A DNA stretch of 64,000 nucleotides from Planctomycetota bacterium. GTDB taxonomy: Bacteria > Planctomycetota > Phycisphaerae > Phycisphaerales > UBA1924. The translations under genes were made by a program, and so were the position numbers. How positions within the stretch are numbered: the first letter of the stretch is position 1; each line of letters opens with the position of its first letter. Location: contig JBCBSM010000001.1 of the NCBI GenBank assembly GCA_039819165.1, forward strand, positions 372,001-436,000, written 5' to 3'. The notes under the pieces are model-generated. The model did not search any database. It was not told where the DNA came from and saw only the letters and a list, made by a program, of their open reading frames with translations. Below, piece after piece: positions 16,485 through 25,029 of this stretch.

Positions 16485-17882
16485 CTAGGCGTCCGGGTCC
16501 CGGGCCTCGGCGTCGTCGCGCTCGGCGACGGTCTCGGGCTCGCCCGGGTCGCCGTTGAGGTCGACAACCTCCAGCCGTACGCGGCGGACGCGGGTCTGCT
16601 CCGCAGAGGTCACCACCAGCCGCAGGCCGTTCTCGGCCCAGACGTCGCCGATGTCGGGGATGCGTCCGAGCCGCGTCGACACGTAGCCGCCCACGGTGTC
16701 GAAGTCCTCGTCCTCGGGCAACTCGACCGCGAGGGGGCGGAGGGCGTCGTTCGCGTCGTCGATGCGCATCTGGGCGTCGATGTCCGCGGCGCGGTGCTCG
16801 GCGTGCACCAGCACCTCGGGCTCGTCCTCGGGCGTGTCCTCGTACTCGTCGTGGATCTCGCCGAAGACCTCCTCGACGATGTCCTCGATGGTGACCAGCC
16901 CCGCCGTGCCGCCGTACTCGTCGGCGACCATCGCGATGTGGACCCGCTCGGCGATCATCTCGCGGAGCAGCTCCCGCACGGTCTTGGTCTCGGGTATGAA
17001 GAGCGCCTCGCGGAGGATGTTCTGCAGCGTGAAGTGGCCGGCGTCGTCGTTGCCGGGTTCGGCGAGCCACTTGAGCAGGTCCTTGGCGTAGAGGAATCCG
17101 GCGATCTCGTCGAGGTTTCCGCGGTAGACCGGGATGCGGCTGTGGTGGCTGTCGCGGACGTACCGCTTGACGGCCTCGAGGTCGTCGGTGTACTCGAGCG
17201 CCTCGATGGTCGTGCGTGGCGTCATGATCTCGTCGACGGCGGTCGAGCGGAACTCGACGACGGCCTCGATCATGTCGCGCTCGGTGGGGTCGACGCCGCC
17301 CGACCGCTCGGCCTGCTCGACGGCGCTGAGGATCTCGGCCTCGCCCCGCCGCGCCTCGGCGTCGGCGCCGGCGAGCCGCCGCACGACCTCGTCGACGAAG
17401 TGGTAGGTGATCAGCATGGGCGCCAGCGGGATGACCAGCACGCGGATGACCGGGGCCATCGTTCGCAGGGTGGGGCTCCAGGCGTGCCGCGCTATGCCCG
17501 CGGGCAGCGCGACGTTCGCGAGCCACAGCACGATCGCCCCGAGGCCCACGCCCAGCAGCGGCGCGAGCCAGGAGCCGATGGGCAGCGTGCCGTCCTCGTT
17601 GGGCACCAGCCTGGAGTCGAGCGCGATGGCGAAATCCATCGCCAGCGCGATGGGCACGATCAGGCTCGATGCGATCCGAGGCAACGCCAGGGCGGCCGCG
17701 AAGGCGTCCGCGTCGTCGAGCAGGTGCCGCAGGTCGTCCCGCTGCTTGTCGCTGGGGATCGTCCGCAGCCAATCCTCGCCCGCCGTCCGGTGCGCATGGC
17801 GGAGGGTGTGGTGCAGCGTCGCTAGCACGCCCGCACTTAGCGCCGCGCCCACCGCGATCAGGAACCACACCGTCGCGGTCAC
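16485..17882 (-). CDS. CNNM/CorC-type membrane protein with CBS pair
   Basis: A 465-residue membrane protein of the hemolysin-C/CorC group, whose members take part in magnesium or cobalt efflux; the ion here is not known. The N-terminal 190 residues hold four hydrophobic helices (DUF21-like). The signature MIEAVVEFRSTAVDEIMTPRT opens two CBS domains (about 215-350, with VHIAMVADEYGGTAGLVTIED). A C-terminal CorC/HlyC domain follows (FDTVGGYVSTRLGRIPDIGD). It overlaps ybeY by four bases, matching the common bacterial ybeZ-ybeY-corC arrangement. Confidence 0.9.
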   Translation of the reverse strand: MTATVWFLIAVGAALSAGVLATLHHTLRHAHRTAGEDWLRTIPSDKQRDDLRHLLDDADAFAAALALPRIASSLIVPIALAMDFAIALDSRLVPNEDGTLPIGSWLAPLLGVGLGAIVLWLANVALPAGIARHAWSPTLRTMAPVIRVLVIPLAPMLITYHFVDEVVRRLAGADAEARRGEAEILSAVEQAERSGGVDPTERDMIEAVVEFRSTAVDEIMTPRTTIEALEYTDDLEAVKRYVRDSHHSRIPVYRGNLDEIAGFLYAKDLLKWLAEPGNDDAGHFTLQNILREALFIPETKTVRELLREMIAERVHIAMVADEYGGTAGLVTIEDIVEEVFGEIHDEYEDTPEDEPEVLVHAEHRAADIDAQMRIDDANDALRPLAVELPEDEDFDTVGGYVSTRLGRIPDIGDVWAENGLRLVVTSAEQTRVRRVRLEVVDLNGDPGEPETVAERDDAEARDPDA

Positions 17883-18460
17883 GACGCGGCCTCCGTATCG
17901 GTACGCGCGAACGTCGCGCCCACGCCGATGGCGGCGAGGATTTCATCCTCACGGGCGTGCATGCGGGCGTAGCTCGCGTCGTCGGCATCGTCGTAGCCGC
18001 AGCAGTGCAGCAGCCCGTGGATGACGTAGAGCAGCAGCTCCCGTGCGGTGTCGTGCCCGCGGGCGTCGGCCTGCCGGGCGGCCTCGTCGAGGCACACCAG
18101 GATGTCGGCGTCGACCGCGTCCCCCCCGGCCGATAGATCGAACGTCAGCACGTCCGTGGTGCTGCCGATGCCGAGGTGCCGCTCGTGGGCTGCCGCCATC
18201 TCGTCGTCGGCGATCACGCGAACCCGGGCCTCGCCGGAGGTGCGGAGCTCGACGGCGGCCGCGGTGGCGTGCGCCCGCAGCCAGCGGAGCGCACCGGCAT
18301 CGAGCCGGTGCGTGGCGTCCGTGATGTCGACAACGAGCGCAGCGGGTCGGCCGGCGCCATATGCCGAAGACGGAGGTTCGGGCGGATCCTCGCTGGGACT
18401 GGCTGGCTCTGGATCGTCGCCGGCCGTGGCGGGGCTCTCGTGGTCCGCGGTGGGTGTCAT
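17879..18460 (-). CDS. ybeY: Endoribonuclease YbeY, rRNA maturation factor
   Basis: YbeY is a zinc-dependent single-strand RNase that helps process the 3' end of 16S rRNA. The 193-residue product has a Pro/Ser/Glu-rich extension of about 40 residues, then the core with TTDVLTFDLS and the metal site HGLLHCCGYDD. In the textbook site (HGxLHLxGYDH) the third ligand is His; here the equivalent position is Asp. Asp can bind zinc, and I recall such variants in other bacteria, so activity is plausible. It overlaps the CorC-type gene by four bases and sits downstream of the receiver-like/GAF gene. Confidence 0.9.
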   Translation of the reverse strand: MTPTADHESPATAGDDPEPASPSEDPPEPPSSAYGAGRPAALVVDITDATHRLDAGALRWLRAHATAAAVELRTSGEARVRVIADDEMAAAHERHLGIGSTTDVLTFDLSAGGDAVDADILVCLDEAARQADARGHDTARELLLYVIHGLLHCCGYDDADDASYARMHAREDEILAAIGVGATFARTDTEAAS

Positions 18461-18516
18461 CGCTGCGTCGATTCCTCCGCGGCAAGTCTAACCGCGTCGG
18501 CGCGGGCGGGCCGGGC

Positions 18517-19557
18517 TCAGGCGGCCAGCCCCGGTTCGTCGCTCTGGTCCTCGGAGGCGTCCCACGGGTCCGCCGGCAGGTGGCGGTGGTGGACGCGGAC
18601 GATGCGGGCCAGCTGGGCCGCCAGGATGGAGGAGATCTCCGCGAGCCGGGCCATGGTGCGGCCATCGAAGGGGTCGCGATCGTCGCGGAAGAGCGCGACC
18701 GACGCCAGCAGCTCGTCCTCGTGCTCGCAGGCGAAGGTCACCGCCTCGCAGCCCGTCAGCCACGCGGCGTGGGGGCCCAGAAGCCGGTCCATGGCGTCGT
18801 CGCCGCGATGCCGGCGGAGCTCTGGGTGCCGCTCGACCGCGGGCGCGACCATGCTGGCCATGTGGTCCAGCAGCATGTCGACGCTGTCGCGGGGGCAGTC
18901 GTAGTTGACGTAGGCCCCCAGGGTGAAGTCCTCGCCGCCCGTGGGCAGGAAGATGGTCGCGTTGGTCGGACCGATCTTGTGCAGCACATACTCGAGCGTC
19001 GTTCGCAGCAGCGACTCGACGTCCAGCTCCAGCTGCGCCAGCACGCGGAATTCGGCCCGCGTCGTTGCGAGGTCGATCTCGTCGGCGTCATGGTCGTTCG
19101 GCGTCGCCACGAGCTCGAGGGGTGCCGGTCGTGCCGCGTCGTGGGCGGCCTGCACCAAGCGGCGGATGTGGGCGGCGATCTCGCCCCGCGAGACATCCAG
19201 CCGCAGCAGATCGACCAGGCCCAGCCGCAGCGCGTCGGTGGCGTCGTCCAGCGTCGGCTCGGCGCTGGCGAGCGCGATGCGCCGGATGGCGCTGGCGTCG
19301 CGGGCCAGCGCCCGCCATTGGGTGCCCTCGGCGTCGGCCACCACTAGGATCAGGTCGCAGTCGCGGACCAGCAGCTCGTCGGCGTCCTCGAAATGGAGGA
19401 TCGCGGGCGTGCTGCCCGTGGCGGCCCGCACGTCGGCGGCGAGCACGCGGGCCAGCTCCATCTCGCCGGCGACGATCGCGATGTCGGCCGGGGGCAGGTG
19501 GCGTACGGCCGCGGCGTGCGGCGATGGCCGCTCAGGTTGCTTCGCTCCTCCGGGCAT
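18517..19557 (-). CDS. Receiver-like and GAF domain protein
   Basis: A 346-residue cytoplasmic protein. Residues 20-140 fold like a CheY receiver (VRHLPPADIAIVAGEMELARVL, CDLILVVADAEGTQWRAL, a helix-rich end), but the usual phosphoacceptor Asp environment is not obvious, so it may be a pseudo-receiver. Residues 160-330 match a GAF-type sensory domain (ELDVESLLRTTLEYVLHKIG, TNATIFLPTGGEDF, FDGRTMARLAEISSILA). There is no DNA-binding or output domain. It lies just downstream of the HDOD-kinase gene and probably works with it. I prefer the ATG at 19557 over a frame extending to 19635 because GGAAGGAA precedes it. Confidence 0.7.
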   Translation of the reverse strand: MPGGAKQPERPSPHAAAVRHLPPADIAIVAGEMELARVLAADVRAATGSTPAILHFEDADELLVRDCDLILVVADAEGTQWRALARDASAIRRIALASAEPTLDDATDALRLGLVDLLRLDVSRGEIAAHIRRLVQAAHDAARPAPLELVATPNDHDADEIDLATTRAEFRVLAQLELDVESLLRTTLEYVLHKIGPTNATIFLPTGGEDFTLGAYVNYDCPRDSVDMLLDHMASMVAPAVERHPELRRHRGDDAMDRLLGPHAAWLTGCEAVTFACEHEDELLASVALFRDDRDPFDGRTMARLAEISSILAAQLARIVRVHHRHLPADPWDASEDQSDEPGLAA

Positions 19558-19653
19558 GCCGCGTTCCTTCCGATCCGGGCGGGGCTCGATGCACGCCCCG
19601 CGTCTGGGCCTTCGATCGGATGTCTGGGGCGGCATGTTGACCGCAATCCGCGA

Positions 19654-22002
19654 TCAGCCGACGGCTTCGGGATGCTGGCTCACGAGGTCCTCGCCCGCGG
19701 TATCCGGACCGCCGGGCGGCCGCCAGCCGGGCAGCGTGCAGGTCGCCACGGCGCCGCCCGTTCGGGCGTTCTCGATCGACAGCCCGCCGCCTAGCAGGTC
19801 CACCAGGCGGCGCGCCAGCGTGAGGCCCAGCCCGGGCTGCCGTCCCGCGGGCTTCTCGGAAAAGAACGGATCGAAGGCGTGCTTGAGGGCCTTCTCGCTG
19901 AGCCCCGGGCCCGCGTCGGAGACCTCCAGCACGAGCATGTCGTCGATCGGGTCTACCCGGGCGGCCACCGAGACCCGCGAGCCGGTCTCGGCGGCGTTGC
20001 GGCACAGCTCCAGCAGCACCCGGCCCACGAGTTCCTTGTCCACGATCGCGTCCTGGATCGAGGGATCGAGCGACGTCGCCACCTCGATCGCGCCACCGAG
20101 CTGGGCCCGGAGCGCGTCGACGGCGTGGCGGACCAGTGGGGCCAGCGGGACGGCCGCCGGCGAGGGGTGGGGCGGATCGGCGAAGACGTGCAGCGTGGTG
20201 ATGAGTCCGGATAACCGGTCGGCGGCGTCCACGATCGCCGCCGCCGCCGATCGCGCCTCGGCGTTCTCGAGCGTGGCGTCGAGCAGCTGTGCCCGCCCGC
20301 TGATGACCGCCAGGGGCGTGTTCATCTCGTGGGCGGCGCCCGCGGTCATCCGGCCCAGGCGGACCATCGACTCGGACTCGGCCAGCCGCTCCTGGGCCTC
20401 CCGCAGCGCCCGGTTGGCGTCGGCCAGCCGCTCGCTGAGCCGGCGGGAGCGGTCGTGCCGGGCGGCGGCGTGGATGGCGGTCGCCCAGGTCGCGATGAGC
20501 GGCTGGAGGTCGTCGCCCGCCGGCTGGCCGTCGTGCACCAGCACGGCGTCCGGGGCGTCTCGGTCCCAGTCGCAGGCCACGGGCAGCAGCCGCCAGGACG
20601 CCGGGTCGGCCCCGTCGGGGAGCGTCTGGGCGAGCCAGTCGGCCAGCGGGGTCGCGCCGAGCGCGACGTCGCCCGCGGCGGCCTGGCGGACCACGGCCTC
20701 GATGCCGTCGCCCTCCGCCGGCGCGGCCAGCCGCGTCGTGCCCGTGATGCCGCCCCGCTCGTCGACGAAGACGAATTGCCAGGGGTCGGCCGGTCCCTGC
20801 TTGAGTAGCGCCCCGGTGGTCGAGGCGCCGAGCACGCCCGCCGCGGAGTGCGCCGCGGCGGCGGTTGCCCCTAGCACGCTCTCGCCCACGAGGCTCGCCC
20901 GGTGGAAGCGGGAGACGGCATCGAGCAGTGTCCGCTGCCGCCGGGCCGAGGCCGCAGTCTGCCGCAGCTGCAGGTTGGTCTCGCTAAGCCAGCCGTTGGC
21001 GCGGGCGATGGCCTCCATCAGCAGCGTCGGGCTGTCGGGCGCGTCGAGGCCGAGATCCCCGCACCGCTCGGACATCGCCGCGGGCAGCGCCAGGGCGACC
21101 TCCTGGACGCGGTCGGGATCAAGGCCATACCGGAGGGCGCTGTCGGCCGCGTCGGGGGGCGCGTCGTGCTCGCCCGACCAACCCAGGTGTAGGCCGCGAG
21201 CGGCGTCCCGGCCGGCGGTCACCGAGGCGATGGTGGCCGCGTGCGGCAGGTCGGCGAGGCTCTCGGCGGGCTGGCCGTGCAGCCACATGGCATCGCGGAC
21301 GACGGTGGGCAGCGACCAGTGCTCGGCCAGCCGCTTGCCGGCGACGTGGTGGTCGAGCCCGATGATCCGCTTGGCCGCCGCCGCCGCCGACAGCCGCCGC
21401 TGCTCGGCCATCCGCAGCACGCGGCCATAGCTCTTGGGCAGCACGAAGTCGAGCGCGAGCTTGCCGAGGTCGTGCAGCAGTCCGCAGACGAAGGCCTCCT
21501 CGGGTGGCACGCGGAGCTCGGCGTGGGCGCGGGCGATGGCCTCGGCGGCGCAGGCCGACGCGATGCAGTGCTTCCAGAATCCGTCGCGCTGGAAGCCGCC
21601 CGCGTCGTCGCGTTCCTCGATCCTCGCTCCGTCGCCGGCCATGACGTCGAAGACCGCGACGGCCAGGATGGCCGATCGCACCGCCTCGAAGCCGAGCATG
21701 ACGGTCGCCCGCTCGACGGTGGTGATCCGCTCGCCCAGGCCGTGCTCGGCGCGGCGGCACAGCGACAGGATGCGGCCCGTCAGCGCGGGGTCGGATTCGA
21801 TGATCCGGACGATGTCGGCCAGCTCGGCCTCATCGGCACTGCCCAGGGAGAGCACCCGCTGGGCGATGGGCGAGAGCGTGGGCAGCTGGTCGATCCGGCG
21901 GAGCACCAGCTCGACGCGGGCCGGATCGGCCGCGGGGTCGATCGCCGAGTCGATCACGGAGCTGGCCGCAGCTGGGCCCGGCGCGGTGGCCACGGCGGTC
22001 AC
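19654..22002 (-). CDS. HDOD domain histidine kinase
   Basis: A 782-residue signalling protein. The HDOD domain (about 30-240) shows IAQRVLSLGSADEAELADIVRIIE and HDLGKLALDFVL; HDOD domains often regulate or bind signalling nucleotides, but the role here is unknown. A GAF-like middle (about 345-520) leads to a coiled segment and a histidine kinase. The kinase has an H-box GAAHEMNTPLAVISGRAQLL with the phosphorylated His at about 558, an N-box LCRNAAE, a G1 box DAGPGL and a G2 box GLGLTLA. The start is GTG 22002, overlapping the TGA of the HTH-receiver gene (GTGA), so the two are translationally coupled. No transmembrane segment is visible, so the kinase is probably cytosolic. Confidence 0.85.
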   Translation of the reverse strand: MTAVATAPGPAAASSVIDSAIDPAADPARVELVLRRIDQLPTLSPIAQRVLSLGSADEAELADIVRIIESDPALTGRILSLCRRAEHGLGERITTVERATVMLGFEAVRSAILAVAVFDVMAGDGARIEERDDAGGFQRDGFWKHCIASACAAEAIARAHAELRVPPEEAFVCGLLHDLGKLALDFVLPKSYGRVLRMAEQRRLSAAAAAKRIIGLDHHVAGKRLAEHWSLPTVVRDAMWLHGQPAESLADLPHAATIASVTAGRDAARGLHLGWSGEHDAPPDAADSALRYGLDPDRVQEVALALPAAMSERCGDLGLDAPDSPTLLMEAIARANGWLSETNLQLRQTAASARRQRTLLDAVSRFHRASLVGESVLGATAAAAHSAAGVLGASTTGALLKQGPADPWQFVFVDERGGITGTTRLAAPAEGDGIEAVVRQAAAGDVALGATPLADWLAQTLPDGADPASWRLLPVACDWDRDAPDAVLVHDGQPAGDDLQPLIATWATAIHAAARHDRSRRLSERLADANRALREAQERLAESESMVRLGRMTAGAAHEMNTPLAVISGRAQLLDATLENAEARSAAAAIVDAADRLSGLITTLHVFADPPHPSPAAVPLAPLVRHAVDALRAQLGGAIEVATSLDPSIQDAIVDKELVGRVLLELCRNAAETGSRVSVAARVDPIDDMLVLEVSDAGPGLSEKALKHAFDPFFSEKPAGRQPGLGLTLARRLVDLLGGGLSIENARTGGAVATCTLPGWRPPGGPDTAGEDLVSQHPEAVG

Positions 22003-22616
22003 CGCTCGGCGGGGGCGAGGTCGAGCAGGCGGTTGACCTCCTCGAGCAGCTGGTTGAGCGAGAAGGGCTTGCGGAGAAAGGCCGTGCCGCCGGCCCGCAG
22101 CAGCCGATCGATCTCGTTCCGCTCGACGACGCCCGAGACGAACAGGATCGCCACGTCCTTGGTGTCCTCGTTGCTGCGGATGCGTTCGCAGACCACGTCG
22201 CCGTTGAGGTCGGGCAGCATGTAGTCCAGGATGATCAGGTGCGGCCGGAACCGCTCGGTCAGCAGGCCGGCGTCGTAGCCCGTGCAGGCGGTCTGGACCT
22301 CGAAGCGGTCGTCCTGCTTGAGCATCTCCTGGAACATGTCGAGGATGGCCTGGTCGTCATCGACGACGAGGATCCGCTTGCGGGCGCCCTCCAGGGCGTC
22401 GGTGGGGATCTCGTTGGCCCGCATGAAGCGCAGCAATTCGTCGCGGGGGATGCGACGGAACCGCGAGCCGGGCACCCGGAAGCCGTTGAGGCGGCCGCTG
22501 TCGAAGCAGCGGATGATGGTCTGCTGGCTGACGCGGCAGATCGAGGCGGCCTCGCCGGTGGTGAAGACCTTCTTCTCGGCCCAGTTGGGTTGTTGTTCCC
22601 GTGCCGCCAAGGCCAT
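21999..22616 (-). CDS. Response regulator with N-terminal excisionase/MerR-type HTH
   Basis: A 205-residue regulator. Residues 16-70 are a MerR/excisionase-type winged helix (FTTGEAASICRVSQQTIIRC, then GRLNGFRVPGSRFRRIPRDEL). Residues 80-200 are a receiver domain with acidic pocket Asp86-88, phosphoacceptor Asp131 in IILDYMLPD, Ser161 and Lys183 in FLRKPF. The usual order is receiver first, DNA binding last; here it is reversed. It should bind DNA when phosphorylated, probably by the HDOD kinase encoded next. A GGAGG lies one base before ATG 22616, which is too close for normal use, so the start may be a TTG upstream or a leaderless mRNA. Confidence 0.8.
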   Translation of the reverse strand: MALAAREQQPNWAEKKVFTTGEAASICRVSQQTIIRCFDSGRLNGFRVPGSRFRRIPRDELLRFMRANEIPTDALEGARKRILVVDDDQAILDMFQEMLKQDDRFEVQTACTGYDAGLLTERFRPHLIILDYMLPDLNGDVVCERIRSNEDTKDVAILFVSGVVERNEIDRLLRAGGTAFLRKPFSLNQLLEEVNRLLDLAPAER

Positions 22617-22771
22617 GCCTCCGGTCGCTGCTGTCCGATCCGAACCGGTATCGTCGCCAGATCCGCCCAACTTCACCCAGCCGCGCGAACGGGCGCACTT
22701 CTCTGGCCCGCGCAGACCAGATAAATCCACAAGGGGCCGATTCGTCCGCCGCTCGGAGGGCGATGCCGCGG

Positions 22772-23464
22772 TCAGTCGCCCGGGGCGCGGCCGTGGCGGG
22801 CACGCCACTGGGTGACGGCCTCCGGCTCGCGGGGGTATATCGGGCGTAGGTGCGCAGGATCGATCCGCGCGGCGACGGGCCGGCAGGCCAGCAGGCCCCT
22901 GGGCGTCAGCGAGATCGGCTCGATCGCGAGGCCCAATTGCCGGGCCCGCTCGGCGATCGGCTCGGGCAGGTGCTCGTCGGCCAGCACGGCGTCGCCGGCC
23001 TCGACCAGATCCGCGAATCCGTCGGCGTCGACCGTGCGGCCGGCGGCGGTCATCGAGCCATCCACGCGGGTGGCGTAGGCGGTGTCGCGCTTGCCGGCGA
23101 GTAGGACGATCGCCGCCCGACCCGGCGCCGCCCCGCCGCCGCGGGCGGCCACCAGGGCCGCGGGGCAGGCCAGGAGCGCGGCGCCGGCGAGTTCGGCCAG
23201 CGTCGCCGCGGTGGCGCACGCGATCCGCGTGGCCGTGAAGCCGCCGGGCCCGATGGACACCAGCACCTCGTCGACGTCCGAGGGTGGCACGCCGCCGCAG
23301 GCTTCGGCGATCGCGGGCATCAGCGGATCATCGTGGCGGCCGGACTTGGTGGCGAGGTGGCGTTCGCCGAGGACCTCGGGGCGGCCGTCGGCATCGATGC
23401 GCGCCAGCAGCACGCCGGGCGTCGGGATGCTCGGGTTGGTCGCCTCGATGCACAGGCACAGCAC
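22772..23464 (-). CDS. tsaB: tRNA t6A biosynthesis protein TsaB
   Basis: TsaB is a catalytically dead partner of TsaD in making N6-threonylcarbamoyladenosine at position 37 of ANN-decoding tRNAs. The 230-residue product has the N-terminal CLCIEATN strand, and the family loop VSIGPGGFTATRIACATAATLA (about 69-90), which matches the standard GPGSFTGLRIG pattern. The C-terminus with RPIYPREPEAVTQWRAR matches the typical YLR-type ending. tsaD and tsaE are not in the window. It lies 18 bases after arfB in the same direction. Confidence 0.85.
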   Translation of the reverse strand: MLCLCIEATNPSIPTPGVLLARIDADGRPEVLGERHLATKSGRHDDPLMPAIAEACGGVPPSDVDEVLVSIGPGGFTATRIACATAATLAELAGAALLACPAALVAARGGGAAPGRAAIVLLAGKRDTAYATRVDGSMTAAGRTVDADGFADLVEAGDAVLADEHLPEPIAERARQLGLAIEPISLTPRGLLACRPVAARIDPAHLRPIYPREPEAVTQWRARHGRAPGD

Positions 23465-23482
23465 GCTGCGAGCGTAGAGCGG

Positions 23483-23950
23483 CTAGTCGGCGTCGGGCTT
23501 GCCTCGCAGCCGCTTGCGCTCGCCGGTGGCCCGCTTGGCCCGCAGCCGCCGCTCGTTGGCCCCGCGGCTGGGCTTGGTGGCGATGCGGCGCTTGGGCTCG
23601 ACCAAGGCCCGCCGGCAGAGGTCGCGGAGCCGCTCGAGGCAGTCGGCACGATTGCGGGCGGCCGACCGCGTCTTCTCGCAGGCGAGGATGAGCACCCCGT
23701 CGGCGGTCATCCGCTCGCCGGCGAGCCGCCGGAGCCGGTGCCGCGCCCGCACCGGCATGCGGATGTCGATGAGGGCGACCCGCAGCTCGGCCCGCGTCTG
23801 CCGCTTGTTGACGTGCTGGCCGCCGGGGCCCGATGAACCGGTCTGACGGAAGCGCAGGGCGCCCGGCCGCACCACCGCGCCCGGCGCGAGCACGACCACG
23901 CCGGCGTCGCCGGGAATCTCTGGGTCGTGCTGCGGTTCGGCGGGAGCCAT
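23483..23950 (-). CDS. arfB: Alternative ribosome-rescue factor ArfB (YaeJ-like)
   Basis: ArfB hydrolyses the peptidyl-tRNA of ribosomes stalled on broken mRNA. The 155-residue product has the catalytic GGQ motif at 43-45 in GSSGPGGQHVNKRQTRAEL, and a basic, Arg/Lys-rich C-terminal tail that enters the empty mRNA channel (RIATKPSRGANERRLRAK). It lacks the codon-recognition domains of full release factors. ATG 23950 is chosen; a GTG at 23998 would add 16 residues without similarity. It is divergent from the beta-barrel gene at 24049. Confidence 0.9.
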   Translation of the reverse strand: MAPAEPQHDPEIPGDAGVVVLAPGAVVRPGALRFRQTGSSGPGGQHVNKRQTRAELRVALIDIRMPVRARHRLRRLAGERMTADGVLILACEKTRSAARNRADCLERLRDLCRRALVEPKRRIATKPSRGANERRLRAKRATGERKRLRGKPDAD

Positions 23951-24048
23951 CGTGCGTCGGGCATCGTACGGCGTTCGGTGGTGGTACCCTGCCGCCACGC
24001 GGGCTCGGCCGGCCCGCTTGGCTCCGCCATCAGCCCCGAGGAATCACG

Positions 24049-25029
24049 GTGCCCGCGACGCCCGCTCCGACATTCTGCGCCCCGGCGATGCTTGCCGCGA
24101 TGGCCGTGCTCGGCACGGTGGCCTGCTGGATGGCGCCGTCGTCCGCGACCGGACAGGCGGCGACCCGCGACGACGGCGGGCGACTGGCATTCGTGCACGA
24201 GCGGCCGCAGGTCGATACGACGACGCTGCCGCCCGCCCCCGGCGCCAACGAGGATGACGACGGTACGCGTACCGAATGGCACTTCCAGTTCGAGCCGCAG
24301 GTGCGCTTCACCGGCCCGGGCGGCGAGATCCGGCTTCCGGGCGGCGCCACCTCGGGCACACGTATCGAGCTGGAGGACATCAACCTCGATAGCCCCCGGC
24401 TCTTCCCGGGCTTCGACGCCAGCATCCGGCGGGGCCCCTGGCGGTTCAACGTCATCGGCCTCTTCTACGACACCGACGGCCGCGGCGCCATCGCCACCGA
24501 GGACGCCACCGCGGGCGCCGTGGTGATCAACGAGGGCGACCGCACGGTCGCCTCGCACAGCTACACCCAGCTGGACTTTCGTTTGGCCCGGACGGTGAGC
24601 GACATCGCCATCAGCCCGCTCAGCCGCCGCACGGGCCATCGCGTGCGGCTTCGCACCGACGCCGAGGTCGGCGTGCGGGTGTACGACCTCGAGTTCGCGA
24701 TCACCAACGAGGACGCCGTCGGTGGGCCGGCGACCGTCGTTGTCGACGAGGTCTTCATCGAGCCGCATGCCGGCGTGAAGGCGGGCTTCAACATCGTCGA
24801 GGACGTGACCATCGACCTGTACACCAACTTCGGCCTGTTCCCATTCGAGCGGCAGGCCTTCAGCTGGGACATCGGCGTGGGTTTCCAGTGGCGGCCGGTG
24901 GACCACGTCGGCGTGCAGATCGGCTATCGCAGCACGATCTTCCTGCTCCAGACCGGGTCCGGGGCCGACGAGTTCGAGTGGGCCGGGTCGTACCAGGGCT
25001 TGTACGCGGGCCTGGCGGTCCGCTTCTGA
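24049..25029 (+). CDS. Predicted outer-membrane beta-barrel protein, copy 1
   Basis: A 326-residue exported protein. The N-terminus to about residue 36 is a signal peptide with a Cys-containing hydrophobic core. A Ser/Asp-rich linker follows, then repeated amphipathic strands (EWHFQFEPQVRFTG, WRFNVIGLFYDTDG, HSYTQLDFRLARTV, HAGVKAGFNIVED, VGVQIGYRSTIFLLQTG). The end is GLYAGLAVRF with a terminal Phe. The GTG at 24049 has GAGG upstream at a good distance. It shares GPGGEIRLPGG-type sequence with the next gene, so the two are likely paralogues that arose by duplication. Function unknown. Confidence 0.7.
   Translation: MPATPAPTFCAPAMLAAMAVLGTVACWMAPSSATGQAATRDDGGRLAFVHERPQVDTTTLPPAPGANEDDDGTRTEWHFQFEPQVRFTGPGGEIRLPGGATSGTRIELEDINLDSPRLFPGFDASIRRGPWRFNVIGLFYDTDGRGAIATEDATAGAVVINEGDRTVASHSYTQLDFRLARTVSDIAISPLSRRTGHRVRLRTDAEVGVRVYDLEFAITNEDAVGGPATVVVDEVFIEPHAGVKAGFNIVEDVTIDLYTNFGLFPFERQAFSWDIGVGFQWRPVDHVGVQIGYRSTIFLLQTGSGADEFEWAGSYQGLYAGLAVRF

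Noticed and set aside
18923-21430. An 835-codon rightward frame over the GAF and HDOD-kinase genes
   Set aside because: The product is Ser/Ala/Arg-rich low complexity, and the opposite strand has a complete histidine kinase.
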